DNA of 64,000 nucleotides from Azoarcus sp. L1K30 (lineage in GTDB: Bacteria > Pseudomonadota > Gammaproteobacteria > Burkholderiales > Rhodocyclaceae), in contig NZ_JAGRRD010000001.1 of the NCBI RefSeq assembly GCF_018122735.1, positions 642,282 through 706,281 of the forward strand, written 5' to 3'. Positions within the stretch are counted from its first letter, which is position 1. The number at the start of each line of letters is the position of its first letter. The notes under the pieces were generated by a model. That model searched no databases. It saw only the letters and a list, made by a program, of their open reading frames with translations, and was not told the DNA's origin. Positions 1-8,642 of this stretch are shown piece after piece. The position numbers were made by a program, and so were the translations under genes.

Positions 1-156
1 AAGCTCGCGCTCGACCCGTTCACGATATCGCTCGGGGTGGCGACGCGGCGCAGGGGCGAGGATATCGATGGATTTCTCGCGCGGGCGGACATGGCACTCT
101 ATGCTGCCAAGAACAGCGGTCGCAACCGGGTACTGACCGAAGTCGAGCTCAATTGA
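1..156 (+). CDS. C-terminal end of a GGDEF-domain protein (partial)
   Basis: The window opens inside a gene in frame 1. The visible 51 residues match the end of a GGDEF diguanylate cyclase domain: a TISLGVAT strand, then the ADMALYAAKNSGRNRV helix-turn that closes these domains. The signature GGDEF loop lies upstream of the window, so activity cannot be judged. It would make or bind cyclic di-GMP. It is followed by a short spacer and the tRNA-Val genes. Confidence 0.85.
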   Translation, partial: KLALDPFTISLGVATRRRGEDIDGFLARADMALYAAKNSGRNRVLTEVELN

Positions 157-235
157 GCGCGTCGGTATGTGCTGTTGCACCCGCAGCTATTGACGCCGGC
201 GGGTGCGGCTTCTACAATCCGGCCTCTTTCGCGAA

Positions 236-310
236 GGGCGGTTAGCTCAGCGGTAGAGCACTGCCTTCACACGGCAGGGGTCACTGGTTCGATCCCAGTA
301 CCGCCCACCA
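236..310 (+). tRNA. tRNA-Val (anticodon CAC)
   Basis: This 75-nt sequence folds as a normal cloverleaf. The acceptor stem is GGGCGGT with ACCGCCC, the D stem is GCTC/GAGC, the anticodon stem is CTGCC/GGCAG around loop TTCACAC (anticodon CAC), and the T arm is CTGGTTCGATCCCAG. CCA is encoded. It lies between a GGDEF gene end and gltX. Confidence 0.95.
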
Positions 311-361
311 ACGGTGGGAAAGCGTTGCGAAAGCCGGCAGAGGGAGAGATCCCCGCTGACC

Positions 362-478
362 GGGCGGTTAGCTCAGCGGTAGAGCACTGCCTTCACACGG
401 CAGGGGTCACTAGCTCAGCGGTAGAGCACTGCCTTCACACGGCAGGGGTCACTGGTTCGATCCCAGTACCGCCCACCA
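362..478 (+). tRNA. tRNA-Val (CAC) with internal 42-nt tandem duplication; possibly a non-functional copy
   Basis: This is a second copy of the tRNA-Val at 236-310, with identical acceptor stem, T arm and CCA, but 117 nt long. The stretch from the D arm through the anticodon arm and variable loop occurs twice in exact tandem (369-410 and 411-452). The 5' acceptor strand at 362-368 can still pair with the 3' strand at 469-475. The RNA would therefore carry two D arms and two anticodon arms, which is not a normal tRNA. The intact copy upstream makes this one dispensable. An assembly or replication-slippage origin is possible. Confidence 0.8.
369..452 (+). repeat. Exact 42-bp tandem duplication inside tRNA-Val copy 2
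   Basis: Positions 369-410 and 411-452 are identical. Both begin TAGCTCAGCGG and end CAGGGGTCAC. The unit covers the D arm, anticodon arm and variable loop of tRNA-Val(CAC). No such duplication is present in the copy at 236-310. Confidence 0.95.
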
Positions 479-486
479 GACACCAA

Positions 487-518
487 CCCCGACGTCGTCT
501 CGACGGCGGGGTTTTTTT
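487..518 (+). terminator. Rho-independent terminator after the tRNA-Val genes
   Basis: A G+C-rich hairpin (CCCCG-A-CGTCG, loop TCT, CGACG-G-CGGGG) is followed at once by seven T residues. It sits 9 nt after the CCA end of the second tRNA and 62 nt before gltX, so it ends the tRNA transcript and separates it from gltX. Confidence 0.9.
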
Positions 519-580
519 GTTTTCAGACCACGCGACGCAGCGGCACCAGTCCCTGCGCGCCGAACGCCAGGGAAATCCGG

Positions 581-1978
581 ATGACCGCTCACGTTCGCAC
601 CCGCTTTGCGCCCAGCCCGACGGGCTATCTCCATATTGGCGGCGCGCGCACTGCGCTGTTTTCATGGGCATATGCCCGCCACCACAAGGGTGACTTCGTC
701 CTTCGCATCGAGGATACCGATGTGGCGCGATCGACCCCCGAAGCGGTGCAGGCGATCCTGGACGGCATGGCATGGCTCGGGCTGGACGCCGACGAGGGCC
801 CCTTCTATCAGATGCAGCGCATGGATCGCTACAAAGAGGTGATTGGGCAGATGCTGGCGGCGGGCACGGCCTACCATTGCTACACCAGCCCGGAAGAACT
901 CGACCAGCTTCGCGAAGCGCAGCGTGCACGGGGTGAGAAGCCGCGCTACGACGGCCGCTGGCGTCCTGCACCGGGTAAGGTGCTGCCGCCGGTGCCCGAG
1001 GGGGTGAAACCGGTGGTGCGTTTCTGCAACCCGGTCGATGGCGTGGTGGCGTGGGACGACCTGGTCAAGGGCCGCATCGAGATTGCGAATGCGGAACTCG
1101 ACGATCTCATCATTGCACGTCCCGACGGCACCCCGACCTACAATTTCTGCGTAGTGGTGGACGACTGGGACATGGGCATTACCCAGGTGATTCGCGGCGA
1201 CGATCATGTGAACAATACGCCACGGCAGATCAACATCCTGCAAGCCTTGGGGGCACAGGTGCCGCAATATGCCCACCTGTCGATGATCCTCGGCGATGAC
1301 GGCACCAAGCTCTCCAAGCGGCACGGTGCGGTGAGCGTGATGCAGTACGACGACGAAGGCTATCTGCCGGAGGCGGTCATCAATTATCTGGCGCGCCTGA
1401 GCTGGAGCCATGGCGACGACGAGATCTTCACCCGGGAGCAGTTCGTCGAGTGGTTCGATCTCGATCACATCACGCCCTCGGCAGCACAGTTCAATACCGA
1501 GAAACTCAACTGGCTCAATGCGCACTATCTGAAACAGGCCGACAACAACCGTCTGGCCTCCGACGTGGCGAACCGCCTTGCCCGGCGGGGCGTCGACCCC
1601 GAGGCCGGCCCGGCACTCGAGGGCGTGGTGGCGCTATACAAGGATCGTGCTGCCAACCTGAACGAACTCGCCGATGCGGCAGAACTGTTCTGCGTCGACG
1701 TTCATCCGGCGCCGGAGCTGATCGGTCAGCATCTCACCGAGACCGCGCGGGCGGCGCTGGCGAGCCTGCGTACCCGCCTCGAGTCGGTGGCCTGGGAGAA
1801 AGCCGCGCTGAGCCAGGCCATCAAGGACACCATGGCCGAGCATGGACTGAAGATGCCGCAGGTCGCGATTCCGCTGCGGGTGGCCGTGTTGGGGATTGCG
1901 CAGACACCGGCGATCGATGCAGTGCTCGAAGTACTGGGGCGCGAGCGGGTGCTCGCGCGCCTGGGGCGGCACTGCTGA
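581..1978 (+). CDS. gltX: Glutamyl-tRNA synthetase
   Basis: This protein charges tRNA-Glu with glutamate using ATP in the cytoplasm. It is a class I aminoacyl-tRNA synthetase. The 465-residue length is normal for bacterial GltX. The HIGG form of the HIGH motif is at residues 18-21 within [17 protein letters not shown], and the KLSKR form of KMSKS is at 243-247. It follows the tRNA-Val terminator and is convergent with the GGDEF gene on the other strand, with a 46-bp gap. No operon partner is visible. Confidence 0.97.
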   Translation: MTAHVRTRFAPSPTGYLHIGGARTALFSWAYARHHKGDFVLRIEDTDVARSTPEAVQAILDGMAWLGLDADEGPFYQMQRMDRYKEVIGQMLAAGTAYHCYTSPEELDQLREAQRARGEKPRYDGRWRPAPGKVLPPVPEGVKPVVRFCNPVDGVVAWDDLVKGRIEIANAELDDLIIARPDGTPTYNFCVVVDDWDMGITQVIRGDDHVNNTPRQINILQALGAQVPQYAHLSMILGDDGTKLSKRHGAVSVMQYDDEGYLPEAVINYLARLSWSHGDDEIFTREQFVEWFDLDHITPSAAQFNTEKLNWLNAHYLKQADNNRLASDVANRLARRGVDPEAGPALEGVVALYKDRAANLNELADAAELFCVDVHPAPELIGQHLTETARAALASLRTRLESVAWEKAALSQAIKDTMAEHGLKMPQVAIPLRVAVLGIAQTPAIDAVLEVLGRERVLARLGRHC

Positions 1979-2024
1979 GTCGATTGCTTACGGTGTAAGT
2001 GCCGCCACACGGGGGCAGTACGCG

Positions 2025-4046
2025 TCAGGCGCCGACGACGGCTCGGTTGCGGCCGGTCCGCTTCGCGGTGTAGAGGGCTTCGTCTGCGCGCTGCAGGACT
2101 GCGTCGGCGCTTGTGTCGTTGGCCCGAAGCGCGGCGATCCCGATACTGACGGTGCAGGGGATCGACTTTTCGCCGACGATGGAAGGTGAGTTCTCGAGAC
2201 TTTCCCTGAGCCGTTCGGCAAGCTCCCGGGCGCCCTCCTTGTCTTCGCCCGGCAGCAGGATGGCAAATTCCTCCCCGCCAATGCGGCCGACGACATCGGT
2301 CTTGCGCAGGGTTTCACGCACGATGGCGACGAAGTGCTTCAGGACTTCGTCGCCCGCGGCGTGGCCGTGCAAGTCATTGATCCGCTTGAAATGGTCGAGA
2401 TCGGTCATCAACAGCGAGGCGACACCACCCCTGCGTTTGAGGCGGGCCAGCTCGGTCTCCATGACATCGAGGAAGTGACGGCGGTTGCTGGTGCCGGTCA
2501 GTGGATCGGTGGTGGCGAGGCGCAACAGTTGCTGGCGCTTCTCGGTCAGCTCCGTGATGTCACGGAACACCACCACCGCACCTTTACGACAGGCGTTTTC
2601 CTCAATGGGGGTCACCGTCATCGACACCGGGAACTCCGTGCCGTCAGCGCGGATGAATCTGTCCTCTGCGCGCCTGCGCCGGCCATCTTGCAGCGTCTCG
2701 AACACCGGACAGGACGAAGCGGGGTATGGGGACCCGTCTTCGTAATGATGGTGGAACAGCTCGTGCTGGTTTCTGCCCAGAATGTCCTGCTCGGAGAACT
2801 TCAGCATCTCGAGGGCCGAGGGATTGATGAAGGTCGCACGCCCGTCGGCATCGACGCCATAGATGCCTTCGCCCGCCGTGTTCAGCAACAAGCTGTTCTG
2901 GCGCGCAAGACGTTCGGTAGTGGCCGTTTGTTCGTCAAGCTGGCGCTGCCATTCGCGACGGGTAATCCGCAGCGCACCCAATACGATCAGCTGCACCACG
3001 GCGTAGGCCAGCAGTGCATTGCGGATCGTGAGCACACGCGCTTCCTGATGAGCGGCAAGGTCGGCACTGGCGTCGCGCCAGATCAGAATCGTTCCCGCTC
3101 GCGGCACACTCGGATCCTGCGTACCAAGATAGTCGCGGAAGGGGAAACGGATCAGCTGCAAGGTCTTGCCGTTCCAGGGCATGAGACGGGACTGGAGCGC
3201 CTCGGTTCCACGGTCGATCAGCGACCGGTTCAGCCATTCACCCGCCTCGGTGCCTGTGCTCGAGAGCACGATGCAGCAAGCCGAGGGGCTTGCGTCAAGG
3301 CTGCCGGGCTGGTACCGCGTCCACATGGCCTGGGTGACACGTTCGGTATCGAGCAGGACAGCGATACTCACGTTGAATGTTCGGCTCAGCCGTGCGATCA
3401 GGCCGTCAAGGCCGATCCCGACCTCCAGTGTGCCGACATGTTCGATCTCGCGCCCGGCCTCCATGCCGCGGGTGTGTATCGTGAGGCCCGCCGTTACCGG
3501 ATGAAGCACCGCGGCGCCACCGCGGATCCCGGCAAATGCGCGCCCGATCTCAAAGCCGCCGCGCGGCACGCGGTCTGCCTGAATGCTGCGCAGCATGGGC
3601 CTGACATCCATGAGACTGTCGCCGTAGTCCTCTGGAGCATGCAGGCGAAGAAAGGACGTCAGGTCGGGGGTCAGCAGCAGCTGCAACTGGCGCAGATCGA
3701 ATTGCGCCTGCATTTCCTGCCACAGCAGTGACAGTCGGTTCCCCAACGCCATGCGAAGTTCGCGGGCACGTGGACTGTTGCTGTCTTTGCTGGCGCGCTG
3801 GTCGCGGCCGGCTTCGCCAAGAATATGTCCGATCTCGGCGTCTGTCGCCATGCTGTAGGCCAGCGCTCTGGCCTCATGCTCGAGTTCGGCCGTCGACACC
3901 TCGTAGATGCTCTGCAGTCGCACGGCTTTCTCTTGAAGACGATCGGCAAGGTTGTCTTCGTTGCGTCGCAGCGAGAGCGTCGCTCCAGCTGCGAACATCG
4001 CAGCCAGGGTGGCACTGGCAATCAGCACGACCAAACTGTAGCGCAC
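2025..4046 (-). CDS. Membrane-bound sensor diguanylate cyclase (periplasmic sensor-PAS-GGDEF)
   Basis: This 673-residue protein is predicted to make cyclic di-GMP in response to a periplasmic and a PAS signal. An N-terminal membrane helix lies at about residues 4-26. A long extracytoplasmic region of Cache/DUF3365-like character reaches a second helix near 345-360. A PAS domain spans about 390-500 and a GGDEF domain follows. The active-site motif is GGEEF at 590-594, with an RxxD inhibitory site (RKTD, 581-584) five residues before it, so both catalysis and product feedback look intact. The sensed ligand is unknown. It is monocistronic, and an FNR/CRP-like palindrome lies about 55 bp upstream. 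Confidence 0.9.
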   Translation of the reverse strand: MRYSLVVLIASATLAAMFAAGATLSLRRNEDNLADRLQEKAVRLQSIYEVSTAELEHEARALAYSMATDAEIGHILGEAGRDQRASKDSNSPRARELRMALGNRLSLLWQEMQAQFDLRQLQLLLTPDLTSFLRLHAPEDYGDSLMDVRPMLRSIQADRVPRGGFEIGRAFAGIRGGAAVLHPVTAGLTIHTRGMEAGREIEHVGTLEVGIGLDGLIARLSRTFNVSIAVLLDTERVTQAMWTRYQPGSLDASPSACCIVLSSTGTEAGEWLNRSLIDRGTEALQSRLMPWNGKTLQLIRFPFRDYLGTQDPSVPRAGTILIWRDASADLAAHQEARVLTIRNALLAYAVVQLIVLGALRITRREWQRQLDEQTATTERLARQNSLLLNTAGEGIYGVDADGRATFINPSALEMLKFSEQDILGRNQHELFHHHYEDGSPYPASSCPVFETLQDGRRRRAEDRFIRADGTEFPVSMTVTPIEENACRKGAVVVFRDITELTEKRQQLLRLATTDPLTGTSNRRHFLDVMETELARLKRRGGVASLLMTDLDHFKRINDLHGHAAGDEVLKHFVAIVRETLRKTDVVGRIGGEEFAILLPGEDKEGARELAERLRESLENSPSIVGEKSIPCTVSIGIAALRANDTSADAVLQRADEALYTAKRTGRNRAVVGA

Positions 4047-4100
4047 GGCATCAGCCCCTGATGTTTGATGTCATTCTAAGTCTTTGGTATTAGCAAAGTG

Positions 4101-4114
4101 ATGATCTGGATCAC
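4101..4114 (-). promoter_or_regulatory. FNR/CRP-like palindrome upstream of the GGDEF sensor gene
   Basis: The 14-bp sequence ATGATCTGGATCAC matches the core of the FNR consensus TTGAT-N4-ATCAA except at the outermost base of each half. It is centred about 60 bp before the start codon of the 2025-4046 gene, a reasonable place for an activator site. The assignment is by motif only. Confidence 0.35.
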
Positions 4115-4220
4115 GAACGGCGGTTGCCGGCCTTGCATTGGTCATTGAGCGCCGCCTGTGTCGGCGGTCGGATCAGACTTGACCGGCAGGTCGGGGGAGG
4201 TTCCGCGCGGATTCAAGCGC

Positions 4221-6158
4221 TCACTCGTCCATTCCCGTGATCCGTACCCGTCGCAACAGAAAGCGCGCCGGATCGACTGCCGTGGCTAGATCGCGCTCGA
4301 TCGGCAACGGTTCGCCGTTAATTCGGGCAGCCAGCAATTCGCCCGCAAGCGATGCCCACACCAGCCCCCGTGCACCGAAGCCGGAAAGCGCATACAGGCC
4401 GGGTTGGCGGGGGATGTCTTCGAGTGGCGTCCCGGGCGCAACCGAGTCGACGGCTGGCACGGCACCGATCATCGGCAGACGGTCGGGCGATGCGGGACGA
4501 AAACCGACGCGGCCTGCCAAGTGCTCCGAATAGATGCCTTCGGTATAACCTGGCAGCATCGCCTCCAGTTTCTCGAGGTTCTCGCGGTGGTCGCGTTCGC
4601 GTAGCTGCGTGTCGTCGTCATCGACGTCGAAGGTCGCGCCGGCGCAGCGCAGGCCGTCGACTGCGGGACTGACGTAGCCCATGCGGCACATCACCACCCT
4701 GGGCGCGCTGCCGGTTTCTGCCGCCAGCAGGCTGACCTGACCGCGAGCGCTGACGACGGGCAGTGCTGCAGCGTGCGCGAATCTCGCCAGTCCGGTGCCT
4801 GCGGCCAGGATCAATACCGGGGCAGAGGCGATCGGCTTTGCGTCGGCGTCGGCTGCGAGCCAATTGCCGTCTTCGTATTCGAGCGCCGCCACGTGACGGC
4901 CGAAATGGGGGCGGATGTGCTCGGGATGCGCGGCCAGATTGGCCTCGCACAAAGACGGCGGCTGCACCCAGCCGCTGTCGGCGAACCACCATCCGCCAAG
5001 CGGCACCGGCCAGCCGCCGATCCGGGAGGCTTCGTCGGCATCGACGAAGCGCAACAGGCCGGATGGCAGGCTGAGGCGCTCGGCCACCGCCCGCATCTTG
5101 GCTTCCTGTGCGGCGTCCCGGGCCAGATGCAATACGCCGCAGGCCTCTGCGCGAACGCTCAGGCCGGCTTGCCGCAGGCGGCGGACGTGGCGCCAGCCAT
5201 AGAGGGTGCCGGCACGCGTCAGCCTGCTCATGCGGTTGTCGTCGAGGCTGGGCAGGGGTCGCAATACGCCGGCATGGTTTCCCGATGCGCCCTGTCCGGG
5301 GCGGTCAGCCGCATCGACGACGTCCACGGTCCAGCCGCGGGCTGCGAGGCGCTCTGCGACAGCGCTGCCGGCAACACCGGCACCGATCACGATGGCCCGC
5401 CTGGCGGCCGGATCCTGCCGCGCCGCAGTCGTAGCGGATGGCATGTCCGGGCGGGGCCGGCTCGCGCTGTATCGACCACGCAGCATCTGGCGTTTGCCGG
5501 CGAAGCCCGGCACCCGTTCGACCTCGAAGCCGGCGCGTCGGAGTCCCTCCCGCACCTCGCCGGCAACCGACCAGGTGGCCAGGCTGGCGTCGGTGGCGGC
5601 CATGCGACCCAGCAGGTGAAAGACCTTGGGTGACCACAGTTCCGGATTGCACGAGGGCGAAAAGCCGTCGAGCATGAAGGCGTCGGCACGGCAGTCGAGC
5701 TGCGCGAGGCCGTCCCGAGCGTCACCGAAATGCAGGGTCAGGAAGACGCGATTCGAATCCAGGTGAAGGCGGTGCACGCCGGGTATGGGGCCAGGCCAGG
5801 CGGTGTGCAGTTCGGACGCGAGATGGGCGAACTCCGGCCATCGCGCGTGCAGCGCGACCAGGTCGTCGACCGTAAATGGGTGCAATTCGCAGGAGACGAA
5901 ATGCAGGCTTGCCGAGCGTTCCGGGTCCGCCCGCCACGCGGCCCAGGTGGCGAGGAAATTCACCCCGAGCCCGAAACCCGTCTCGACGATGACGAAGCGC
6001 TCCCGCCCGCGCCAGCGTTCGGGCAGGCCGTTGCCGCCGAGGAATACGTGGTTCGCCTGGCCGATCGCGCCGGCTGCGGAATGGTACACGTCGTCGAATG
6101 CGTCAGAGTAGGGGGTGCCGTCGTCGGCAAGGGTGTAGGTGGCGGGCAGGATTGGCAT
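4221..6158 (-). CDS. mnmC: Bifunctional tRNA 5-methylaminomethyl-2-thiouridine biosynthesis protein MnmC
   Basis: MnmC performs the last steps of the mnm5s2U modification at the wobble base of some tRNAs. The N-terminal half is the SAM-dependent methyltransferase (MnmD): VETGFGLGVNF near residues 58-68 and FMLDGFSPSCNPELW further on. The C-terminal half is the FAD-dependent oxidoreductase (DAO fold): IVIGAGVAGSAVAERL marks the dinucleotide-binding loop, followed by the family's GASGNHAGVLRPL segment. The 645-residue length is normal for the fused enzyme. It stands alone, 174 bp upstream of the GGDEF gene on the same strand. Confidence 0.95.
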   Translation of the reverse strand: MPILPATYTLADDGTPYSDAFDDVYHSAAGAIGQANHVFLGGNGLPERWRGRERFVIVETGFGLGVNFLATWAAWRADPERSASLHFVSCELHPFTVDDLVALHARWPEFAHLASELHTAWPGPIPGVHRLHLDSNRVFLTLHFGDARDGLAQLDCRADAFMLDGFSPSCNPELWSPKVFHLLGRMAATDASLATWSVAGEVREGLRRAGFEVERVPGFAGKRQMLRGRYSASRPRPDMPSATTAARQDPAARRAIVIGAGVAGSAVAERLAARGWTVDVVDAADRPGQGASGNHAGVLRPLPSLDDNRMSRLTRAGTLYGWRHVRRLRQAGLSVRAEACGVLHLARDAAQEAKMRAVAERLSLPSGLLRFVDADEASRIGGWPVPLGGWWFADSGWVQPPSLCEANLAAHPEHIRPHFGRHVAALEYEDGNWLAADADAKPIASAPVLILAAGTGLARFAHAAALPVVSARGQVSLLAAETGSAPRVVMCRMGYVSPAVDGLRCAGATFDVDDDDTQLRERDHRENLEKLEAMLPGYTEGIYSEHLAGRVGFRPASPDRLPMIGAVPAVDSVAPGTPLEDIPRQPGLYALSGFGARGLVWASLAGELLAARINGEPLPIERDLATAVDPARFLLRRVRITGMDE

Positions 6159-6381
6159 GAGGTGCTATTGCTGAGTCTTGAAAATGGAGGACTGGAGCGA
6201 CCCGACCGTAATCTTATCCTCTTGGGCGCTGGCAGACCCGTCGAACCCGAGCGCGAGGCGCCAACTTTGATCCTGACTCCTTCTTATGGAATACTGAACG
6301 CAGGCTGACCGACGACGTTCATGGATACGCCAAAAGTAATATGCATGCGTCGATTTTCCCGCGTGCGCTGCGGCGTCGATA

Positions 6382-8346
6382 ATGGAGTGGAACGATTTGA
6401 TCAGGCGTACCGACAAGGCTTCGGGGCGGTGGCAGCTGGCGGTCGCGAATGCACCGACACGTTGCGTGGTCGCCACCTGTGTGCTGCTCGGCGTGCTGGC
6501 GGCGGTCATCGTCACCAGCGCACTTGGACAGGGCGTGACGAATGCCTCGATGGCGCTGGTCATCGGGGCGATGACTATGGCACTTGGCATCGCACTGGTG
6601 GCGCTGCTGGCCATGCGTCGATCCCTCAGCGCGCAGGGGCTGCTGATGGCCGGCGCACACGACGGCATTTTCGAATGGAACCCGCTGACCAAGGAGCTGA
6701 AGGTCGGATTGCGCTTGCTTGCCATACTCGGCTACGCGGACAACTTTCTGCAGGATACGCATGCCTGGCTGAAGATCGTCCATCCCGACGATCGTGAGCG
6801 CTACAACCGGACGGTCGCTGCACATCTGAAGGGGCTGACGGACCATTTCTATTGCGAGTACAGGGTCAGGGCGCATAACGGCGAGTATCGCTGGTTGGCG
6901 GCGCGGGGCATCGCCTTGCGCAACCGCCAGGGCAAGGCTTCGCAGATGGCCGGCTCGGTGACCGACATCACCGAGCGGATCGAGCGCGAACAGCAGATCC
7001 GGGACCTCGCGCTCAATGATCAGCTGACGGGACTGCCCAATCGGCGCAGCCTGATGGAGCGGCTGCCGACGGCCATTGAGGCGGCAAGACGGAGCGGCGA
7101 CCAGCTCGCCGTACTGTTCATCGACCTCGACCGCTTCAAGAACGTCAACGATGCGCGCGGTCACCTGTTTGGCGACGCGCTGCTGGTCGCGATCACGCGG
7201 CGATTGCCGGCGGCACTGCGCGCATACGATCTGCTGATGCGCCAGGGGGGAGATGAATTGGTTGTGGTGCTGACCAGCTTGGGCGGTCCGGCCGAGGCGG
7301 CTGTGGTGGCCGAGCGCCTGCTCGAACTGGTGGCGGACCCCGTCGTCATCGATGATTCCGACATCCGCATCACCGGTAGCATCGGGGTGGCGATGTTCCC
7401 CGCCGACGGCGAGGATGCCGATGCGCTGCTGCGTTGTGCCGATATGGCCATGTATGCGGCCAAGTCCAGCGGCGGCAATGAAGTGCGGTTCTTCGAAGGA
7501 GAGATGCAGGCGCGCGTGAGTGCGCGGGCCAGCATGGAAAGCCGGCTGCGGATTGCGATCGAGAATGGCGACCTCGTGTTGCACTATCAGCCGCAGTGCC
7601 GCTTTGCCGACGGCAGGCTGGTTGGCGCCGAGGCGCTGGTGCGCTGGCAGGATGGCGCGCACATGATCCGGCCCGACCAGTTCATCGGTCTGGCCGAGGA
7701 GACCGGTCTGATCGTGCCGCTCGGTCGATGGGTCATCGACAGTGCTGTCGAACAGTTGGCCCGGTGGCAATCGGATTGCGTCGATACGCTGCGTGTGTCG
7801 ATCAATCTGTCGCCTCGCCAATTTTTGCGTCATTCGGTCGAGATGGATGTCCTTGCCGCGATCGCACGGCACGGTGTGCTGGCATCGAGGGTCGAACTCG
7901 AGGTTACCGAGTCGGTGCTGTTCAACCCTGAGGGTGCCGCGCTGCGAATGCTCAACAACCTGCGCGAGGCGGGCTGCCGGGTGGCACTCGATGATTTCGG
8001 CACCGGCTATTCTTCGCTGTCCTACCTCCAGTCACTCGACCTCGACTGTCTCAAGATCGACAAGTCCTTCGTCGCCAACCTTGCCGGGCCGACAGGTTCG
8101 CATGGCGCACGCGGCAGCACGGCCATTGTCAGCGCGATGATCGTGCTGGGACGGCGCCTGGGATACGAGGTCGTGGCCGAGGGGGTCGAAACCGTGGAAC
8201 AGTTCAACTGGCTGAAAGCGACCGGATGTGAGCTTTGTCAGGGCTACTTTTTCAGCCGCCCCTTGCCGGCCGACGAGTTCGAAAGCGGCTTCCTGACACC
8301 GCGGGCGGGTTCGAAGATGGTCCATGCGGCAGGAAGGGCGTTTTGA
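6382..8346 (+). CDS. PAS-GGDEF-EAL cyclic di-GMP turnover protein
   Basis: This 654-residue membrane protein has two N-terminal transmembrane helices (about residues 27-75), a PAS domain with PAC tail (about 85-205), a GGDEF domain (about 215-375) and an EAL domain (about 385-640). The cyclase motif reads GGDEL with an upstream RxxD (RAYD), so weak synthesis or GTP binding is possible. The phosphodiesterase domain keeps EALVRW, EVTES, DDFGTGYSSL, KIDKSFV and AEGVET, so it should hydrolyse cyclic di-GMP. Net activity is probably degradation, but dual-domain proteins can switch. It stands alone between mnmC and the Fe-S gene. Confidence 0.92.
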   Translation: MEWNDLIRRTDKASGRWQLAVANAPTRCVVATCVLLGVLAAVIVTSALGQGVTNASMALVIGAMTMALGIALVALLAMRRSLSAQGLLMAGAHDGIFEWNPLTKELKVGLRLLAILGYADNFLQDTHAWLKIVHPDDRERYNRTVAAHLKGLTDHFYCEYRVRAHNGEYRWLAARGIALRNRQGKASQMAGSVTDITERIEREQQIRDLALNDQLTGLPNRRSLMERLPTAIEAARRSGDQLAVLFIDLDRFKNVNDARGHLFGDALLVAITRRLPAALRAYDLLMRQGGDELVVVLTSLGGPAEAAVVAERLLELVADPVVIDDSDIRITGSIGVAMFPADGEDADALLRCADMAMYAAKSSGGNEVRFFEGEMQARVSARASMESRLRIAIENGDLVLHYQPQCRFADGRLVGAEALVRWQDGAHMIRPDQFIGLAEETGLIVPLGRWVIDSAVEQLARWQSDCVDTLRVSINLSPRQFLRHSVEMDVLAAIARHGVLASRVELEVTESVLFNPEGAALRMLNNLREAGCRVALDDFGTGYSSLSYLQSLDLDCLKIDKSFVANLAGPTGSHGARGSTAIVSAMIVLGRRLGYEVVAEGVETVEQFNWLKATGCELCQGYFFSRPLPADEFESGFLTPRAGSKMVHAAGRAF

Positions 8347-8642
8347 CAGGTTCGGATGGGGCGCTAGTGCAGCGCTGCGTTTCACCCGATGCGAATGCCG
8401 GCGCTTGCCGCGCAAGCAAGTACGTCATGTCGGATTGCACACAATCGCGCCTCGCCCGGGGCCGCGTGTCGTGCTTCATTCTCGTGCTGGCGCGACGAAC
8501 CGCCGTGGGCAGGACGCGGGCGCATTGCGGCGCTTGGCGGAATCTCGGGACGGGGCAGAGGGATGCGGTCGGTGCGTAAGCGGCGGTCGGGCGACGGGCA
8601 CCGCTCTTGCTTTGCTTGCATTCTCGACTGAAGGCAAGCGCC

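Noticed and set aside
6165..6725. A 186-residue minus-strand frame upstream of mnmC
   Set aside because: It overlaps the start of the GGDEF-EAL gene on the other strand and has no domain.
6319..7872. A 517-residue minus-strand frame opposite the GGDEF-EAL gene
   Set aside because: The plus strand has complete PAS, GGDEF and EAL motifs; the opposite frame is His/Gln-rich and meaningless.
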